Shown one piece after another: positions 47,441-59,649 of a stretch of 64,000 bases of DNA. Positions within the stretch are counted from its first letter, which is position 1, and each line of letters begins with the position of its first letter. The stretch comes from Paralvinella palmiformis (lineage: Eukaryota; Annelida; Polychaeta; Terebellida; Alvinellidae), in the NCBI GenBank assembly GCA_025642065.1, contig JAODUP010000519.1, positions 447,001 to 511,000 of the forward strand, in the 5' to 3' direction. The notes beneath the pieces were generated by a model that ran no database searches, was not told where the DNA came from, and worked only from the letters and a program-made list of their open reading frames with translations. The translations under genes were made by a program, and so were the position numbers.

Positions 47441-48880
47441 CACACACACACACACACACACACACGTCTGTGTATAGAAGTATTTATTTATGTATATGCC
47501 AGTTGGGCGGACACACACACACACACACACACAAACGTGTACGCGCGCGTATGCGTATGTGTGTGCCTACCAGCAAATCAATAAAATTATATATCTGTAA
47601 ATGGGTGTGTGTGTGTGTGTGTCTGTCACCGTTTATCTCTCTTTAGGGGGTGTTTTTAATATATATAACGTGAGACATAGGTTTTAATGAATTACTGAAC
47701 CGTAACTGAATTTTGACCAAACAAGCGAGGCAACTGGCGGAAAAAATACCCCACAGATTTTAATACGAATGGTATGTAGCTATTTTAAATGTACGCCACA
47801 TCGCTGTCACCATTTGTCATTTTGTGCTTCCAACTTGATGCTGATGTTCTATGTCTGAGCACCATCTGTCGGGCATTTAGACATAGCTGTACGGGAAATA
47901 AACCGAACTCGCTTAAAGCCCAGTTTTATGGCAGGGCGTTCACCGGAGTGGGTTCCTTCCCTTAAATTGGATCAGTCTGGTCGGCACACACACACACACA
48001 CACACAATGTCTTTCCGGCCTAAGTCTTGAACTGGAATGCCGACCACAGTACCAGAATCCAGAATAGACTTCAAATACAAGCGTCTGGAGTAAATAAACA
48101 AACTCTTCGATCCGGAACAGATTAGCCAAAAGTGACGTAATCGCGCCTCTAGGGGGCTAATAAGGACTAAATGTTTCTTCCTCTCCATCCGGAGCAATAA
48201 GGAGACCACCTTTTAAACACTGTCTTAGAGCCTGAACTCCTTCGGGATTGTGATTTCCCTTTTTGTAGACGACAGGGATTCAGGGTTTCATTGGCGCGAT
48301 TCCGCGTTATAACCTCCAGATTGCTGAAGGTGGTAGCACATAACATGATCGTTTGGATGAAAATATACTAGTTAAAACAAGACGTTACGCTTTTAAATCG
48401 GATTCGCCGTTTCTCCTGGATCAGGCGAAGGCGGTGATTGAAGGGAGTTCCGATCGGGTTCAAGGTCCGACTGAAAGAAGCTATATTTCCACTTCCTGTA
48501 GCCTCTTCCCGCCTTCCGCCATCCAGTGATAGCTGCGGTATCATCTTCACAGGGAAGATGTGAACTATATGTCAGTTTCTGTACAAATAACGACTCATCC
48601 GCAGAGAATATTCATTTTGCTGTTTTGTAATTAGTTCGAAATCGTCACTAAAATGAGGCAGCACGCGATTCAGGTCTTCGAATCGTTCGGGATCTGAAAC
48701 TGTGGCGATAGTGGTTGCGCCACTTGGGGCAGAATGAAGGGATTGTTTGTGCGTATGCCCGATGTTCCCAGCCTGCACCGAAAGACGAGACGGAAATGCG
48801 CCGAGCAGCAAAGTGTCAGAAGACAGAGACACTCCACCAAGTATCTATGGGTGAGTAGACACAAACTGATGAGGTCAGCG
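47441..48880. other. Microsatellites and unassigned DNA
   Basis: (CA)n runs at 47441-47465, 47508-47533 and 47985-48006, and (GT)n at 47606-47626. Frames on the - strand at 47940-48209 and 48572-48832 have no motif I know. Confidence 0.6.
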
Positions 48881-48889
48881 ATATATGAT

Positions 48890-49165
48890 GGGTTAGCAGT
48901 GGTAGTCGTAATAGTGGTGGTAGTATGGGAGTTGGCAGTTAAAATAGTGGTTGTTGTAGTTGGTGTAGGTGGTGGAGTATTGGTTGTGTTAGTAGTTATC
49001 GCAGTACCAGCGATAATAATAGTACACAGTAGCAGTAGTAGTAGGAGTAGTAATGGGTCTTTAATTTCATATGCTGTCCGTACCAGTGGTGTTAGTAGCG
49101 GTAGTCGCAGTAATAACAACGCCCGCAGCAACAATAGTAGTAGTAGTAGTAGTAACAAAATCAGT
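48890..49165. repeat. Degenerate (GTA/TAG)n trinucleotide tract
   Basis: GTAGT, GGTGGTAGT and AGTAGTAGT units dominate; the tract opens long Val/Ser frames on + and Leu/Thr frames on -, which are composition artefacts. Confidence 0.85.
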
Positions 49166-49469
49166 GACAATTTAACTAGAGAAAATAGTAAGAGTGAAGT
49201 ACAAGTATAGTACAGGTTATGGCGAGTGTAACAACAATACTAGCGTTGATGTGCCAGAGAACTTCAATATAGAGAAGACGAACGCCTATGCTAAGCTGGG
49301 TAACAGCATGCGATTGCAGCGCACCAAGCGGGGGTTCTGTAAAGTGACTCTGTAGACTTTCGTTCTACTTCGAAATATATAATTCCTTATTAAAACTGTA
49401 GATAAAATTAATTCCAGTCATTTCATATATCCCAAGCAGCAATATATGGCATCATTATGAATATTCGGT

Positions 49470-49640
49470 TCTGTCTGTTTTCACTTGGTAAATTCCGCCC
49501 GGCAAAGTTGTGTACTGACGTCATCAACATGTGTATTTTGGTCTAGTTTTGCTCGGTTATCCGTATAACGAAACCATTTTCGCTTGCCAACGCTGGGCAT
49601 GCGCGCATATCATTAATTAGCCACATGGTGGCCATCTCAA
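49470..49640 (-). repeat. Dispersed repeat copy with the empty SINE site
   Basis: In reverse orientation it matches the flanks of the 43.26 kb SINE (ATTAATTAGCCACATGGTGG; TTGTGTACTGACGTCATC; CTGTCTGTTTTCACTTGG). TGACGTCA in it is a perfect CRE-type palindrome. Confidence 0.65.
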
Positions 49641-50372
49641 AGTAAACACAAACTTATTACCACTTTTCCATACCCATACAGATACATAAGTGCAGCATAT
49701 AAACGATACAGTGACTAATAACGCCAAACTAAAATCAGTATTATTACACAATCTTTCGATAAAGATATTGGCCACCAAGGAATTGCTTTAACGAGCATTT
49801 CATTCGGTAGAGGTCGAGCTGGAAATAAACCTTGGTCGGTGTGGTTGGCGCTTCATGCTGAATCACAACAAACTATATATCTTCTTAGAGGTTAGGTTTA
49901 ACGCTGACCCTGTTCTGTGTGAGTTCCAGAATGCTTCTACTTTTTCAGGTGTTCAGAAATGCGTGAAAGGTAAAAAAAGTCTTTATGTGCCACCAAGACT
50001 TTAGTCCCTGTCAAATATATATATAAATTTGTTTATTGCGGCATTTAACATGTTGAGGCGGATTGTTCGGTAGGTTCACTCCATTTCGTATATATTACCA
50101 CTTAGAATGTACTAATCCATTTTGCAATAACTGCCGACAGAGATAGATGAATGTTCATCTCTCTTTCATTCCGTAACCTGGTCACTGGTATTCTTTAATG
50201 TGCCTTCCCATGGCTTGCCATCCAAATTTATGTTTTTATTAGTTCAGTCTGTCAAATGATATATGTCTAATTCAAGGGGCCAGTGGGAAGACAGCTTTGG
50301 CTATACTGGTCCTCCAATTTCCATTATTATATTTAGTTGTATGTACACTTTGTATGTTCATATGCTTGGAAA

Positions 50373-50407
<35 letters not shown>

Positions 50408-51319
50408 GACTAGCACATACTAATTTATTCTTGGCATTGACAGGTATTTAAAACAAATAATAACACAATTATGTGGAACGTCATAAAAGGGTTATAATTA
50501 GCTCTTAAACATAGAAAAATACAGAACTGAAACAAGAATAGTACCTGGAACCCAGCAGGTAATGGACTAGTACGTAGATTCCGACTCGTGTCAAATTTGA
50601 CTGATCCTTTGTATTAATTCCTACTTTCATCCCTGAGTAATCAAAAACTAGATAGTAAAATGCTCGTGATGATGTCATCATTTTAATTTTAGCTAAATTT
50701 GTACTGATTTGCGGAATAAAATCGGCATATGTGCGCACGCACTTTTAATGTTTTTTTAAACATATATTTGCATATTTTTATTACTATAATCGTTTCTGCT
50801 ACTGCTGTGTTTTTATTATCACTTATAATACACCTTAATAAATTGATACAAGATGCTCTTTTATCATGCTCCGTGGTAACAGTATGGTCACCCATAATAT
50901 GTATGGTACGTAATTAGCTTCATTTACGATCAACGTTTAATAGCCGTAGAATATACATCAGTTCGTTGCAATTTCTTAAAAACTGTCCTACATGCGTTTG
51001 TTTAATTTTTATATCTGCTTCATTTATCTCATGTTTCAGCTTATTATCTCAGAAATTATATCTTTGTTCTTGCTTGTATACAAGACTTATCATTAAAACA
51101 ATATTACACAAGTTCCGAGTACCAGTCACCGGTGAACTGGCGTTATACCAGTTCAATACCAGTTTAAAGTATCAGCGCAGCGTCGTCTCCTAAAGTTTTC
51201 TAACCTACATCCGTAGTTCCTCTCGCTCCCTGTAGATGGCGAGCTTGAGCTGAGAAAGGTTTATACGCACAATCATTAAAAAACATCACCAATGCTAACA
51301 GTGATATTCCTTGGTCTTG

Positions 51320-51377
<58 letters not shown>

Positions 51378-51632
51378 CAGCAATAACACCTTCACTTAGA
51401 CCTCAGTCTACCATTAGGTATTCTTGTTTATTTATAAGATGACCCTTCATATTTGTTGATGTCCGTTAAATTTAAAGCTTTGTCATACATTAAAATGGTG
51501 AATATTATTGAAGCCCATAGCACGTTTATTGTATCGTCCACGTGGAAATGTCACTGTACTACCCTATTCCATATCATACCAGATGTTTTTAATATTAACA
51601 ACACGATTATCATCAAATATTCTGTAGTACAC

Positions 51633-51666
<34 letters not shown>

Positions 51667-52180
51667 ATGCATGTACAAAATTACCGTATTAAATAAACAT
51701 ACCTATATGGCACAACACCTAAAGATAAAAAAATATTAACCAGGTGAAACCCCACTAAGAAATTAGGTCTGTACAGTTTTTTTCCATTTTCCAGTTTTAT
51801 TAGCATCTACAAGCTTTAAGTATATTTTTTCTTGGAATAAATTGTTAATTTGGATAATGCAATACAACTGAGACATGTATATCTGATTAATATTTTATTT
51901 TGATGCTCCACAAGTAGTCAAATAGGTGTCACGAACCTGGCTCTCAATTTATTATTCATGCAAAACATTAGACATGTGTCTTCTAAAGATAGATTCCAAG
52001 ATTTATAACAAAACCTACTAGGCTTTCACCAGGACCAGGTGAGAACAGACCGCCAGCTTGAATCTGCTTATGTTGTTTGTTATTCAGAAAAGTGTATTGA
52101 TTCGGATGTTGATATCAGCTACTTTGCTGACATTTTACATCCATAGAGGGATTTCTTGGCACTTAACGATACAAGACATC
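49641..52180. other. AT-rich DNA, no gene recognised
   Basis: It holds (TAC)n at 50374-50406, (TA)n at 51319-51377 and (TA)n at 51636-51665. The frames present are short and without motifs. Confidence 0.6.
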
Positions 52181-52504
52181 CTAGAGTCGCTCTGCTAGAG
52201 AGAATGTAGATATATTATGCCCGATGGCTGTGACATTGTTTAGTTTCGACAAAAAGGTACGCATGCCATCTTTATAATTATTGGCATTACTGTCAAAGTA
52301 CCTGTAATTCACAGTTAGAGCTCGGTGTACAGCTATGTGCCGTACTGTATCAAGACTGCTTCTGTTTCCTATATTTTTCTCAAAGCAGTCTTGGTTCAAA
52401 CTACACATAATTTTATATTTAATGAACTGAATAGCACCATCTGAAAGACGATTTGAAATAATAGATGAAACATCTCGATTAATCAGCTTCCTTTTGTCCT
52501 TTCT
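52181..52504 (-). CDS. Unrecognised 107-codon open frame
   Basis: The frame on the - strand is open from 52504 to a TAG at 52181 (internal ATG at 52408). The sequence has ordinary protein composition (SIISNRLSDGAIQFIKYKIM, LTVNYRYFDSN, KDGMRTFLSKLNNVTAIGHN) rather than simple repeats, and is long for such AT-rich DNA. No family is recognised. It may be an exon or the end of a transposon gene. Confidence 0.25.
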   Translation of the reverse strand, partial: RKDKRKLINRDVSSIISNRLSDGAIQFIKYKIMCSLNQDCFEKNIGNRSSLDTVRHIAVHRALTVNYRYFDSNANNYKDGMRTFLSKLNNVTAIGHNISTFSLAERL

Positions 52505-52929
52505 TCAGGTGATATAGTTGTGTACACATGAACTGATTTTTGGTTGCTTCTTTCTTCGGCTATCTTCCACTGTTTTATTGAATAGATGAGCTGGTTCTGA
52601 AATAGATTAGCAAATTAAACCCTCCTCATGGGCAGAATTAAAATAAAGTATTGTTCAAACTGATATTCACGTATTTCCTTTATTATTATAAATAACACTG
52701 TTTTGTAAGCTACAACTGCAAATATTTTCTGCCGTCAACTCTCACTCCTTCCTCGAGTCCTAAAATGTTAGATTAGCCTTTAAACTAACACCATATGATT
52801 AACTAATTTATATTTATTCAGATTTAAAATATGTGTTGATTTTAATCTGGATTCAACGCAACCAACGATATATAGAAGTACTATAAATGGTGAGAAGATA
52901 CTGAATATTTCATACAGTTTTTGATTTAA

Positions 52930-53115
52930 GGGCGCCTCCGTGGTCTAGCGGTAGAGTGTTGCACCACAGATCACTACCAACCGCGTTCGAATCTCGGCGT
53001 GGGCATATCTGAAAGTTGTTTCACCTTTGACTTCGCTTCATTACCTTTGGAGGTCGCTCGGCCCATTTAGCCTACCACGTGCACAAGCGTGGCCGTAAAA
53101 CATCGTGATCATCAT
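52930..53115 (+). mobile_element. tRNA-derived SINE
   Basis: The head GGGCGCCTCCGTGGTCTAGC GGTAGAG and a B box GCGTTCGAATCTC; the body TTCGCTTCATTACCTTTGG, GTCGCTCGGCCCATTTAGCC and GCGTGGCCGTAAAACATC; tail ATCATCAT. Flanks share TTTGATTT (52920-52927 and 53120-53127). Same family as 57509-57699 (inverse) and 13918-14036. Confidence 0.88.
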
Positions 53116-53127
53116 ACGGTTTGATTT

Positions 53128-54500
53128 CTAAACATACCGGGATTGTGTATGACGTCACCATTATCGACAACATTGGACTGTTGTTTTCTAGCTGAGTGTG
53201 TATCTCTCTGTGTGAGTGAACATCTCTTTTCTGCTAATATAAGTGGAGGGTTTCTAACAAACAAAAAAGGGGGTGGGACAACATTCCAGTTCAGACTATT
53301 TCTGAAAAATGCAATGATTTTACCATGAAGTAAGGAGACAATATATGACGTTGCACTATATTCGTTGTTTGCTAGTTTACATCTACCATTGGGATCCATC
53401 TTTCCAAATCTGGATGCCATATACTTCATATTGCAATCGGGCATCTTCGCCTGTTTTGCAGGTAAGTACCATGCCGAAGACAATTAAAATAAAATGTATA
53501 ACAAAACAATATAGTTCGTTCCTAGCTAAAATATAATCAAACAAAACAAATTTAATCAAAAAGTACATATAATGAGCTATATGCCGTAACTGCCTATCAA
53601 CAAATATATTGCAATCTATTGTCACTGGCAAATATAATTATATATGCAGGTACATTTAATTAGGAAATTTGAATGGTCCATTTCATAAAGCTCGGCAATC
53701 CTCGGAAATCGGCCGACCAATCGAGGGCCGGCTACCTTTTTTTTAGTCTTTTCGTAATAACCGTCAACGGGAGCCGTGATTTGTAGTATTTTACTCTATT
53801 AAAATCGACTTTAGTTGCCATACTGGAATGGTATTCGATACAATCAAATACTATTATCTGTTTTTGACAGTTTATAAGCAGATTAATTAGTTGTGACTGC
53901 AAACATAAACAAAAGTGAGCTGCATTGTGAGAAAATAATGACTCCCTTTTCAGGGCGAAATCCTGAACAGGATTTACTATTCACTGAAATAATCGTTTGT
54001 TCATGGTCCCTTCGCTTGAAATTTATGGGGCAATGTAGAAGGTATATCCAGGCTTATAATATAAAACTTAATTCTAACTATGGCCTATCAAATAGGACAG
54101 CTTATATTGATCTTTCAGACGAAAAAACATTTGAAATACAAATGGCTCTTTCGTATTATCAAACTCACACTACAATATAAATTTCATTTATTTCTCACGT
54201 ATTTATGGGAGACATTTGGATATTATAGAAAGAAGAGGTTTCGCCGGATTAACGTAAAACATTATATTATATTTTTAATAACCTTATCTAATTTCATCAC
54301 GTAGCTGAAAATATTTCAGCTGGATTCTTGTCACCGGGGTCAAACGCTAGCCAGCCTCTGATTGGCCAGTACTTCTAAAATCTTCGGAATGAAAAGGACG
54401 ATGGAGTATCTATAAAATCATTTTGAAAATGCCAACGACAGGCCGCTTGATATTCTGTATCCAAGTACCTCATCTGTAGAAAATTAATAAAGTTTTATAA
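53128..54500. other. No gene recognised
   Basis: Frames at 53112-53483 (- strand) and 53893-54180 (+ strand) are about 95-120 codons without motifs or partner exons. A GC-richer spot lies at 53690-53740 (CGGCCGACCAATCGAGGGCC). Confidence 0.45.
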
Positions 54501-54505
54501 ATATA

Positions 54506-55011
54506 GGGGGAAAGTGGCGAGGTTGGACGACCTTACAGTTCAATGGTTTGATCTTAGTATACGCGAAACAACAATCGGCAAGAACTTTCAAGAAGCACTT
54601 TTATACCGTACCGCAATGTTTAATGTTCCTGATAAGGCCTCGATCACGTGATTTGTGACCCAATTGAATGTCGTAAGGGTTATTTATATAAGCAAAGTGG
54701 CGGGAGGGGAAGTTCGACCACAGCGCGGGGCGGATCGACCAAACGTATCTATACATAGTGTATACTTTTAAAATGTTGACACCTAGCAGTTAAAGTTCGA
54801 AATTTGACACGACTACTTTCAGTCGCTAATTGTTTTTGGTGGTCTATTCTTGTATTGTCGCAAATTATTTCAAAGAAAACACAAAACAATTATTCAGTGA
54901 TAGATCTATATTACGTTCCGGCCTAAAACTATTAAGTGTAATAAATTAAGAATAGGGTTTTAACGTCGTGGTCGATTCTCCCCGCCTGGTCGAACCGACC
55001 CACTTCTCCTC
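54506..55011. mobile_element. Candidate MITE, TA target site
   Basis: The left end GGGGGAAAGTGGCGAGGTTG GACGACC is the inverse of the right end GGTCGAACCGACCCACTTCT CCTC with few changes, each flanked by TA (54504-54505 and 55012-55013). Inside, similar boxes recur (AAAGTGGCGGGAGGGG, GGGGCGGATCGACC, and the inverse GGTCGATTCTCCCCGC). No transposase is inside its 506 bases. A Tc1/mariner-type or pogo-type origin is likely from the TA. Confidence 0.6.
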
Positions 55012-55013
55012 TA

Positions 55014-56055
55014 GATCTATTATACAGGATCATTCAAATACAAAGACAAGGATAAATGACCAATACAAATGATACTACCACCCATAGGCTCATTATTACC
55101 ATTATAAACCGAAACAAATCATGATAGTAGATCTACAGGTGCATAAAAGTTTGTAACAATATAGATCTACCTAAAACAAATTGTAAAAAGAAATACAAAC
55201 TTGCGAAGATAAAATAATTATATGTGTATGAGTGGGAAACATGTCTGTTTGATCGTGGCGTTTTCTTACCCGGTGCCTTCTTCCGCTGTTTCAGTATAAC
55301 TACTAAAGTTGGCTAATGAACATAGCAGCTTATCCATCAAGTTCACCATTTGTCAGTTCGTTTGGTTGTGATCGTCTGCCTTTCTAGCTTGTCCAAACAC
55401 GGCCGCGAGGGGCGCCACTGAAGCTTATTTATCTATTTTCGTTCGAGTTGGCTTTCTCTATACTGACGTCTCTGGTGTATAATAGGACACCATGCAAATA
55501 ATAATAATAAATAATAATAATAATGCTATTTTACCATATTACCTTAATACTTATATTTACCTTGATATTAATATAATGCACTTTGACTATTGATACCTTG
55601 TATCAAAAATTGACACCTCAGTCTATTGTGCACGTGTTAGAGTTAAATTGGCTATTTATAATTGTTTATGATGTATAAATACGGTATTTGAAAGCGATAT
55701 GTTTTCACGATAATCTATCATCTGAGTCGGTCAACCATTTATTTATATATTTGCGAATCTATCTATCTACGTATATGGATAGATGCATGGATAGATAGAT
55801 AGATAGATAGATAGAATAGCAAATGATTGTTCCCCCCGCACGCACACACACAGACACACACACACGGAGAGAGAGAGAGAGAGACTGAAAATATCCCCCC
55901 CCCCCGATTCACTATTCCCCATTCTGTCCCTAATATCGATTACTGTCACCCTAATCTCGCCCTAAAGCTGTCATCCGTTTTCCTTTGTTTACAGTCTGCT
56001 GCCCGACAAGTACCTTTATTATCGCCCATCAAATAACTCTTACCGAAAGCTGTGC

Positions 56056-56090
<35 letters not shown>

Positions 56091-56570
56091 TTAAGTGTTT
56101 TAGCTGTCCTATTGTACGTTATAGTTGTTGTGAGGTGTTGTTTTTTTGATGGGGAAAACTATACATTTATGTTTCATTGTTGATGGGGCGGGAGTGGCAG
56201 ATCCGTGGGTACTCTGGTGGGAGGAGGAACTATACATTGTTGTCTTGGTGGCACGGAGGAAACAAGATGCCGTTTTTAATTTACAAGAACCGCATCATCT
56301 GCTAACCTAACTTAAAAAAAGACGACCGTTTAATAGGGTAGGTCGTGTGATTGACAGCGTTTCGTCCTCGCTCGATGCACCTTTTCAGTGTTGGTAGATT
56401 AAGTCGACTAATGGCTTTAACGTTGTGCCAGTTAGTTTATAGGAGCCTGTCTTAACCATCCTTCTAAGGTTATAATTATCTCGTTTGACCAATTATAGTC
56501 ATTTGACCAGTGCGTATAAATACGATAGCCATCCCGGGCTTCCGGAACGAGCGCAAACAATTCATTATTG
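55014..56570. other. No gene recognised; microsatellites
   Basis: It holds (ATA/ATAA)n at 55496-55524, (GATA)n at 55786-55815, (CA)n and (GA)n at 55843-55885, C12 at 55897-55906 and (CA)n at 56058-56090. Confidence 0.6.
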
Positions 56571-56588
56571 ACCAGTTTGCGTCCAATA

Positions 56589-56656
56589 CGGCACGGTACA
56601 GTCGTACCCAACTGTACCGTGCCGAACCCGACACGGCATATTTGGGTACGACTGTA
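56589..56656. repeat. Nested competing inverted repeats
   Basis: 56589-56602 (CGGCACGGTACAGT) is the perfect inverse of 56611-56624 with an 8-base loop. 56597-56610 (TACAGTCGTACCCA) is the perfect inverse of 56643-56656. The two stems share 56597-56602, so only one can form at a time. Confidence 0.9.
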
Positions 56657-56711
56657 TTTGGCCAAAGTCCACCTCCATTCCACAAACGACATCCATCCCG
56701 ATTGGCGTTCC

Positions 56712-56951
56712 ACGTACTACACGGAAAGGCCGAAAAATCTGACAGAATTGCGCACAGGGTGTAACTCAACCGTGTTCACTCTATTGATACACGGATTGCG
56801 GCGCGAGCATCAAAGCAAATCATTGCAGTTAATTCTGGCCCTTAAATCTTTCTGAAAATGTTTAGAAACATCTTGTTTCTATATCTTGTTTTATATTTAT
56901 TTTCTCCTCGCAATATTTAAGCGATGTTACACTCAGGCCGTATTTTCCTAA
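56712..56951 (+). repeat. Segmental direct repeat, unit A
   Basis: 240 bases (from ACGTACTACACGGAAAGG to CGTATTTTCCTAA) repeated at 57039-57277 with one single-base indel (CACAGGG versus CACAGG). Confidence 0.93.
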
Positions 56952-56957
56952 GCCCCC

Positions 56958-56960
<3 letters not shown>

Positions 56961-57038
<78 letters not shown>
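56961..57038. repeat. (TA)n microsatellite between the direct repeats
   Basis: About 38 TA units with one CA break at 57008. Confidence 0.93.
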
Positions 57039-57040
<2 letters not shown>

Positions 57041-57277
57041 GTACTACACGGAAAGGCCGAAAAATCTGACAGAATTGCGCACAGGTGTAACTCAACCGTG
57101 TTCACTCTATTGATACACGGATTGCGGCGCGAGCATCAAAGCAAATCATTGCAGTTAATTCTGGCCCTTAAATCTTTCTGAAAATGTTTAGAAACATCTT
57201 GTTTCTATATCTTGTTTTATATTTATTTTCTCCTCGCAATATTTAAGCGATGTTACACTCAGGCCGTATTTTCCTAA
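57039..57277 (+). repeat. Segmental direct repeat, unit B
   Basis: Second copy of 56712-56951, separated from it by a C7-containing spacer and a (TA)n tract. A further C-rich spot then a short (TA)n run follow unit B at 57301-57321, echoing the order after unit A. Confidence 0.93.
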
Positions 57278-57508
57278 TGCTGACTAGGCTGGAACCTAGG
57301 GCCCCCCATATATATATATATAGGGTTAGAACTAACTAAAAGCCTAGGGTCCCATCCATGGGTTAATATAACCACGTAAATAGATAGATATAGGCTTATT
57401 TAATATAATACACTTAGTTAAGCCATCGCATAAACCTCAACTTGTACAATGTTGATAGTGAACCTCTATTTCTGTGCCACTCATCCTGTGATTCTCAAAG
57501 TTTTATGA

Positions 57509-57699
57509 TGATGATGATGATGATTGATGTTTTACGGCCACTTTTGTGCACAAGGTAGGTAAATGGGTCGAGCGACTTCCAAAGGTAATGAGACGAAGTG
57601 AAAGACGAAACAACCTTCAGATATGCCCACACCGGGATTCGAACACGGGTGGTAGTGATCTGTGGTCCAGCACGCTACCGCTATACCACGGAGGCGCCC
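57509..57699 (-). mobile_element. tRNA-derived SINE with 16-base target duplication
   Basis: Inverse of the 52930 family: the - strand reads GGGCGCCTCCGTGGTATAGC, B box GTGTTCGAATCCC, then the TTCGTCTCATTACC body. Flanks TCTCAAAGTTTTATGA (57493-57508) and TCTCAAAGTTCTATGA (57700-57715) differ at one base. The tail is (ATC)n. Confidence 0.9.
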
Positions 57700-58032
57700 T
57701 CTCAAAGTTCTATGACTTGTAATTTAATTTAAATGTCCGGATTTGCCATAAAAGTTATTATGCAAATTTACTGCGCCGCGCCTTTGAATCGCTCATGCTA
57801 ATAAGGGTGCATGGTTAAGTCTTTGTTGCTTTAACTGGTTAGGCACCTGATGAGTATTGTTAGCAATAACACCAGCATAGTTCACACATTTGAAGGACTT
57901 TATATAATTGGATTCAGCCTTGATGTATAATTTTATGATTTTCTGCACTCGGGACTTGAATGTAAACGAGATGAATCCAGTTTCTATTCTGGTTCAGTTT
58001 CAGCGTGGAGATTTTCATCCGAGCGTCGATGT

Positions 58033-58348
58033 CACTCACTCACTCACTCACTCACTCACTCACTCACTCACTCACTCACTCACTCACTCACTCACTCACT
58101 CACTCACTCACTCACTCACTCACTCACTCACTCACTCACCACCACCACCACTCACTCACTCACTCACTCACTCACTCACTCACTCACTCACTCACTCACT
58201 CACTCACTCACTCACTCACTCACTCACTCACTCACTCACTCACTCACTCACTCACTCACTCACTCACTCACTCACTCACTCACTCACTCACTCACTCACT
58301 CACTCACTCACTCACTCACTCACTCACTCACTCACTCACTCACTCACC
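58033..58348. repeat. (ACTC)n tetranucleotide array, about 315 bases
   Basis: Near-perfect CACT units broken only by ACCACCACCACC at about 58138-58151 and one CACC near the end. It encodes LTHS repeats in a spurious frame. The unit equals the tail unit of the SINEs at 8.5 kb and elsewhere. Confidence 0.95.
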
Positions 58349-58829
58349 CACTCATACATGACGGTATCAGCCACACTGTAATCAGCACGATTGTTATCAA
58401 GTTAATGCCCTATCACTTCAAAAATCAGACAGACTACGTATCCAAGTTACATCCATCACTTGATCCAGAGACTTGTCGATTATCTCTCAAATATTATCAG
58501 CTGATCCTGGATCGAACATCTGGAGCGTGCTAACGCCGAACATGCAATATCCGAGTTCAGGCGTTATTTATGTTGTTCCGGATACTGGCCATTATCCTGA
58601 TACCGAACTTGTCAGTGAGGAGTTAAGTCAGGGTCAAATACGATAAAATCACGCTTCTGACTTCTCAGTAGGATCCAGGCAATCTCGAACCGTGAATTCA
58701 AACTCTGGACGTTTCTTCAGGGGACTGAACCCAGAGTGGCGACTTTTCTTGCTGAGACATGCTGAGACTTACCTGGGCCTGATATATTATTATTATTATT
58801 ATTATTATTAATAACACTTAAAGGACATA

Positions 58830-58993
58830 GGGCGTCCCGATGGTGTAGTGCTTAGAGGACAGCGCTACAAACCTACGGGTTGTAGGTTCGAATCCAGCCC
58901 ACAGCCATCTTTGTGGGATTTGTTTCCTTTGGCTGACACCCCTCAACAATATGTCACAGGTGTGACCAGTGCTGAGGATAAACAACTCAACTC
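58830..58993 (+). mobile_element. tRNA-derived SINE with ACTC-type tail
   Basis: The head GGGCGTCCCGATGGTGTAGT, B box GTAGGTTCGAATCC; the body CAGGTGTGACCAGTGCTGAG then GATAAACAACTCAACTC. Flanks AAGGACATAG and AAGGGGCATAG are a likely target duplication. Confidence 0.82.
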
Positions 58994-59138
58994 AAGGGGC
59001 ATAGCATGACGAGAAAGGATACCTGGCGGTGATAGTGTTAGGTTGTAGAAGGTCTTTTAAACACTTTGATGTTTATCGACTGATTTTCATCGTATGTCAC
59101 AGGTGGCATGAAGAGAGACCGGGTGGGGGAGCGCCGGA

Positions 59139-59189
59139 CACACACACGCACACACACGCACACACATATACAAACGCACATATACGCAC

Positions 59190-59221
<32 letters not shown>

Positions 59222-59495
59222 TTACACATACATATATATATACGCACGCACACACACGTATACGGATACACACACTTAAACTTACACATACGCACATACA
59301 CACACGCACACATGCACATACACTAGCACATGTCCACGTACTCATACACCCACACACCCATACACACACACACACATACACACACACAGTCTTACACACA
59401 TACACACAGACGGACAGAGAGACAGAGAGAGAGAGAGAGAGAGATTTACAAACACACATTTACACACACATACACACACACACACACACACACGA
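59139..59495. repeat. (CA)n-rich microsatellite block
   Basis: About 350 bases of CA, CACG, TACA and GAGA units. The His/Thr and Val/Cys frames it opens are artefacts. Confidence 0.9.
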
Positions 59496-59611
59496 TCCAT
59501 TAGCCATCATGATGACAGTCTATCCATCCTTAACATGTACTAAAACATAGAAACGAACACCTTTTATTTTATTAACAATGACAATTAAAGTGAAAACAGC
59601 TGAGCTATGTG

Positions 59612-59649
<38 letters not shown>

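Noticed and set aside
48670..49210. Long frames of 158-166 codons on both strands
   Set aside because: They are translations of (GTA/TAG)n trinucleotide repeats.
57908..58381. 157-codon LTHS-repeat protein
   Set aside because: It is a translation of the (ACTC)n array in one of several open frames.
59029..59550. His/Thr-rich 173-codon frame and Cys/Val-rich frames opposite
   Set aside because: They are produced by (CA)n microsatellites.
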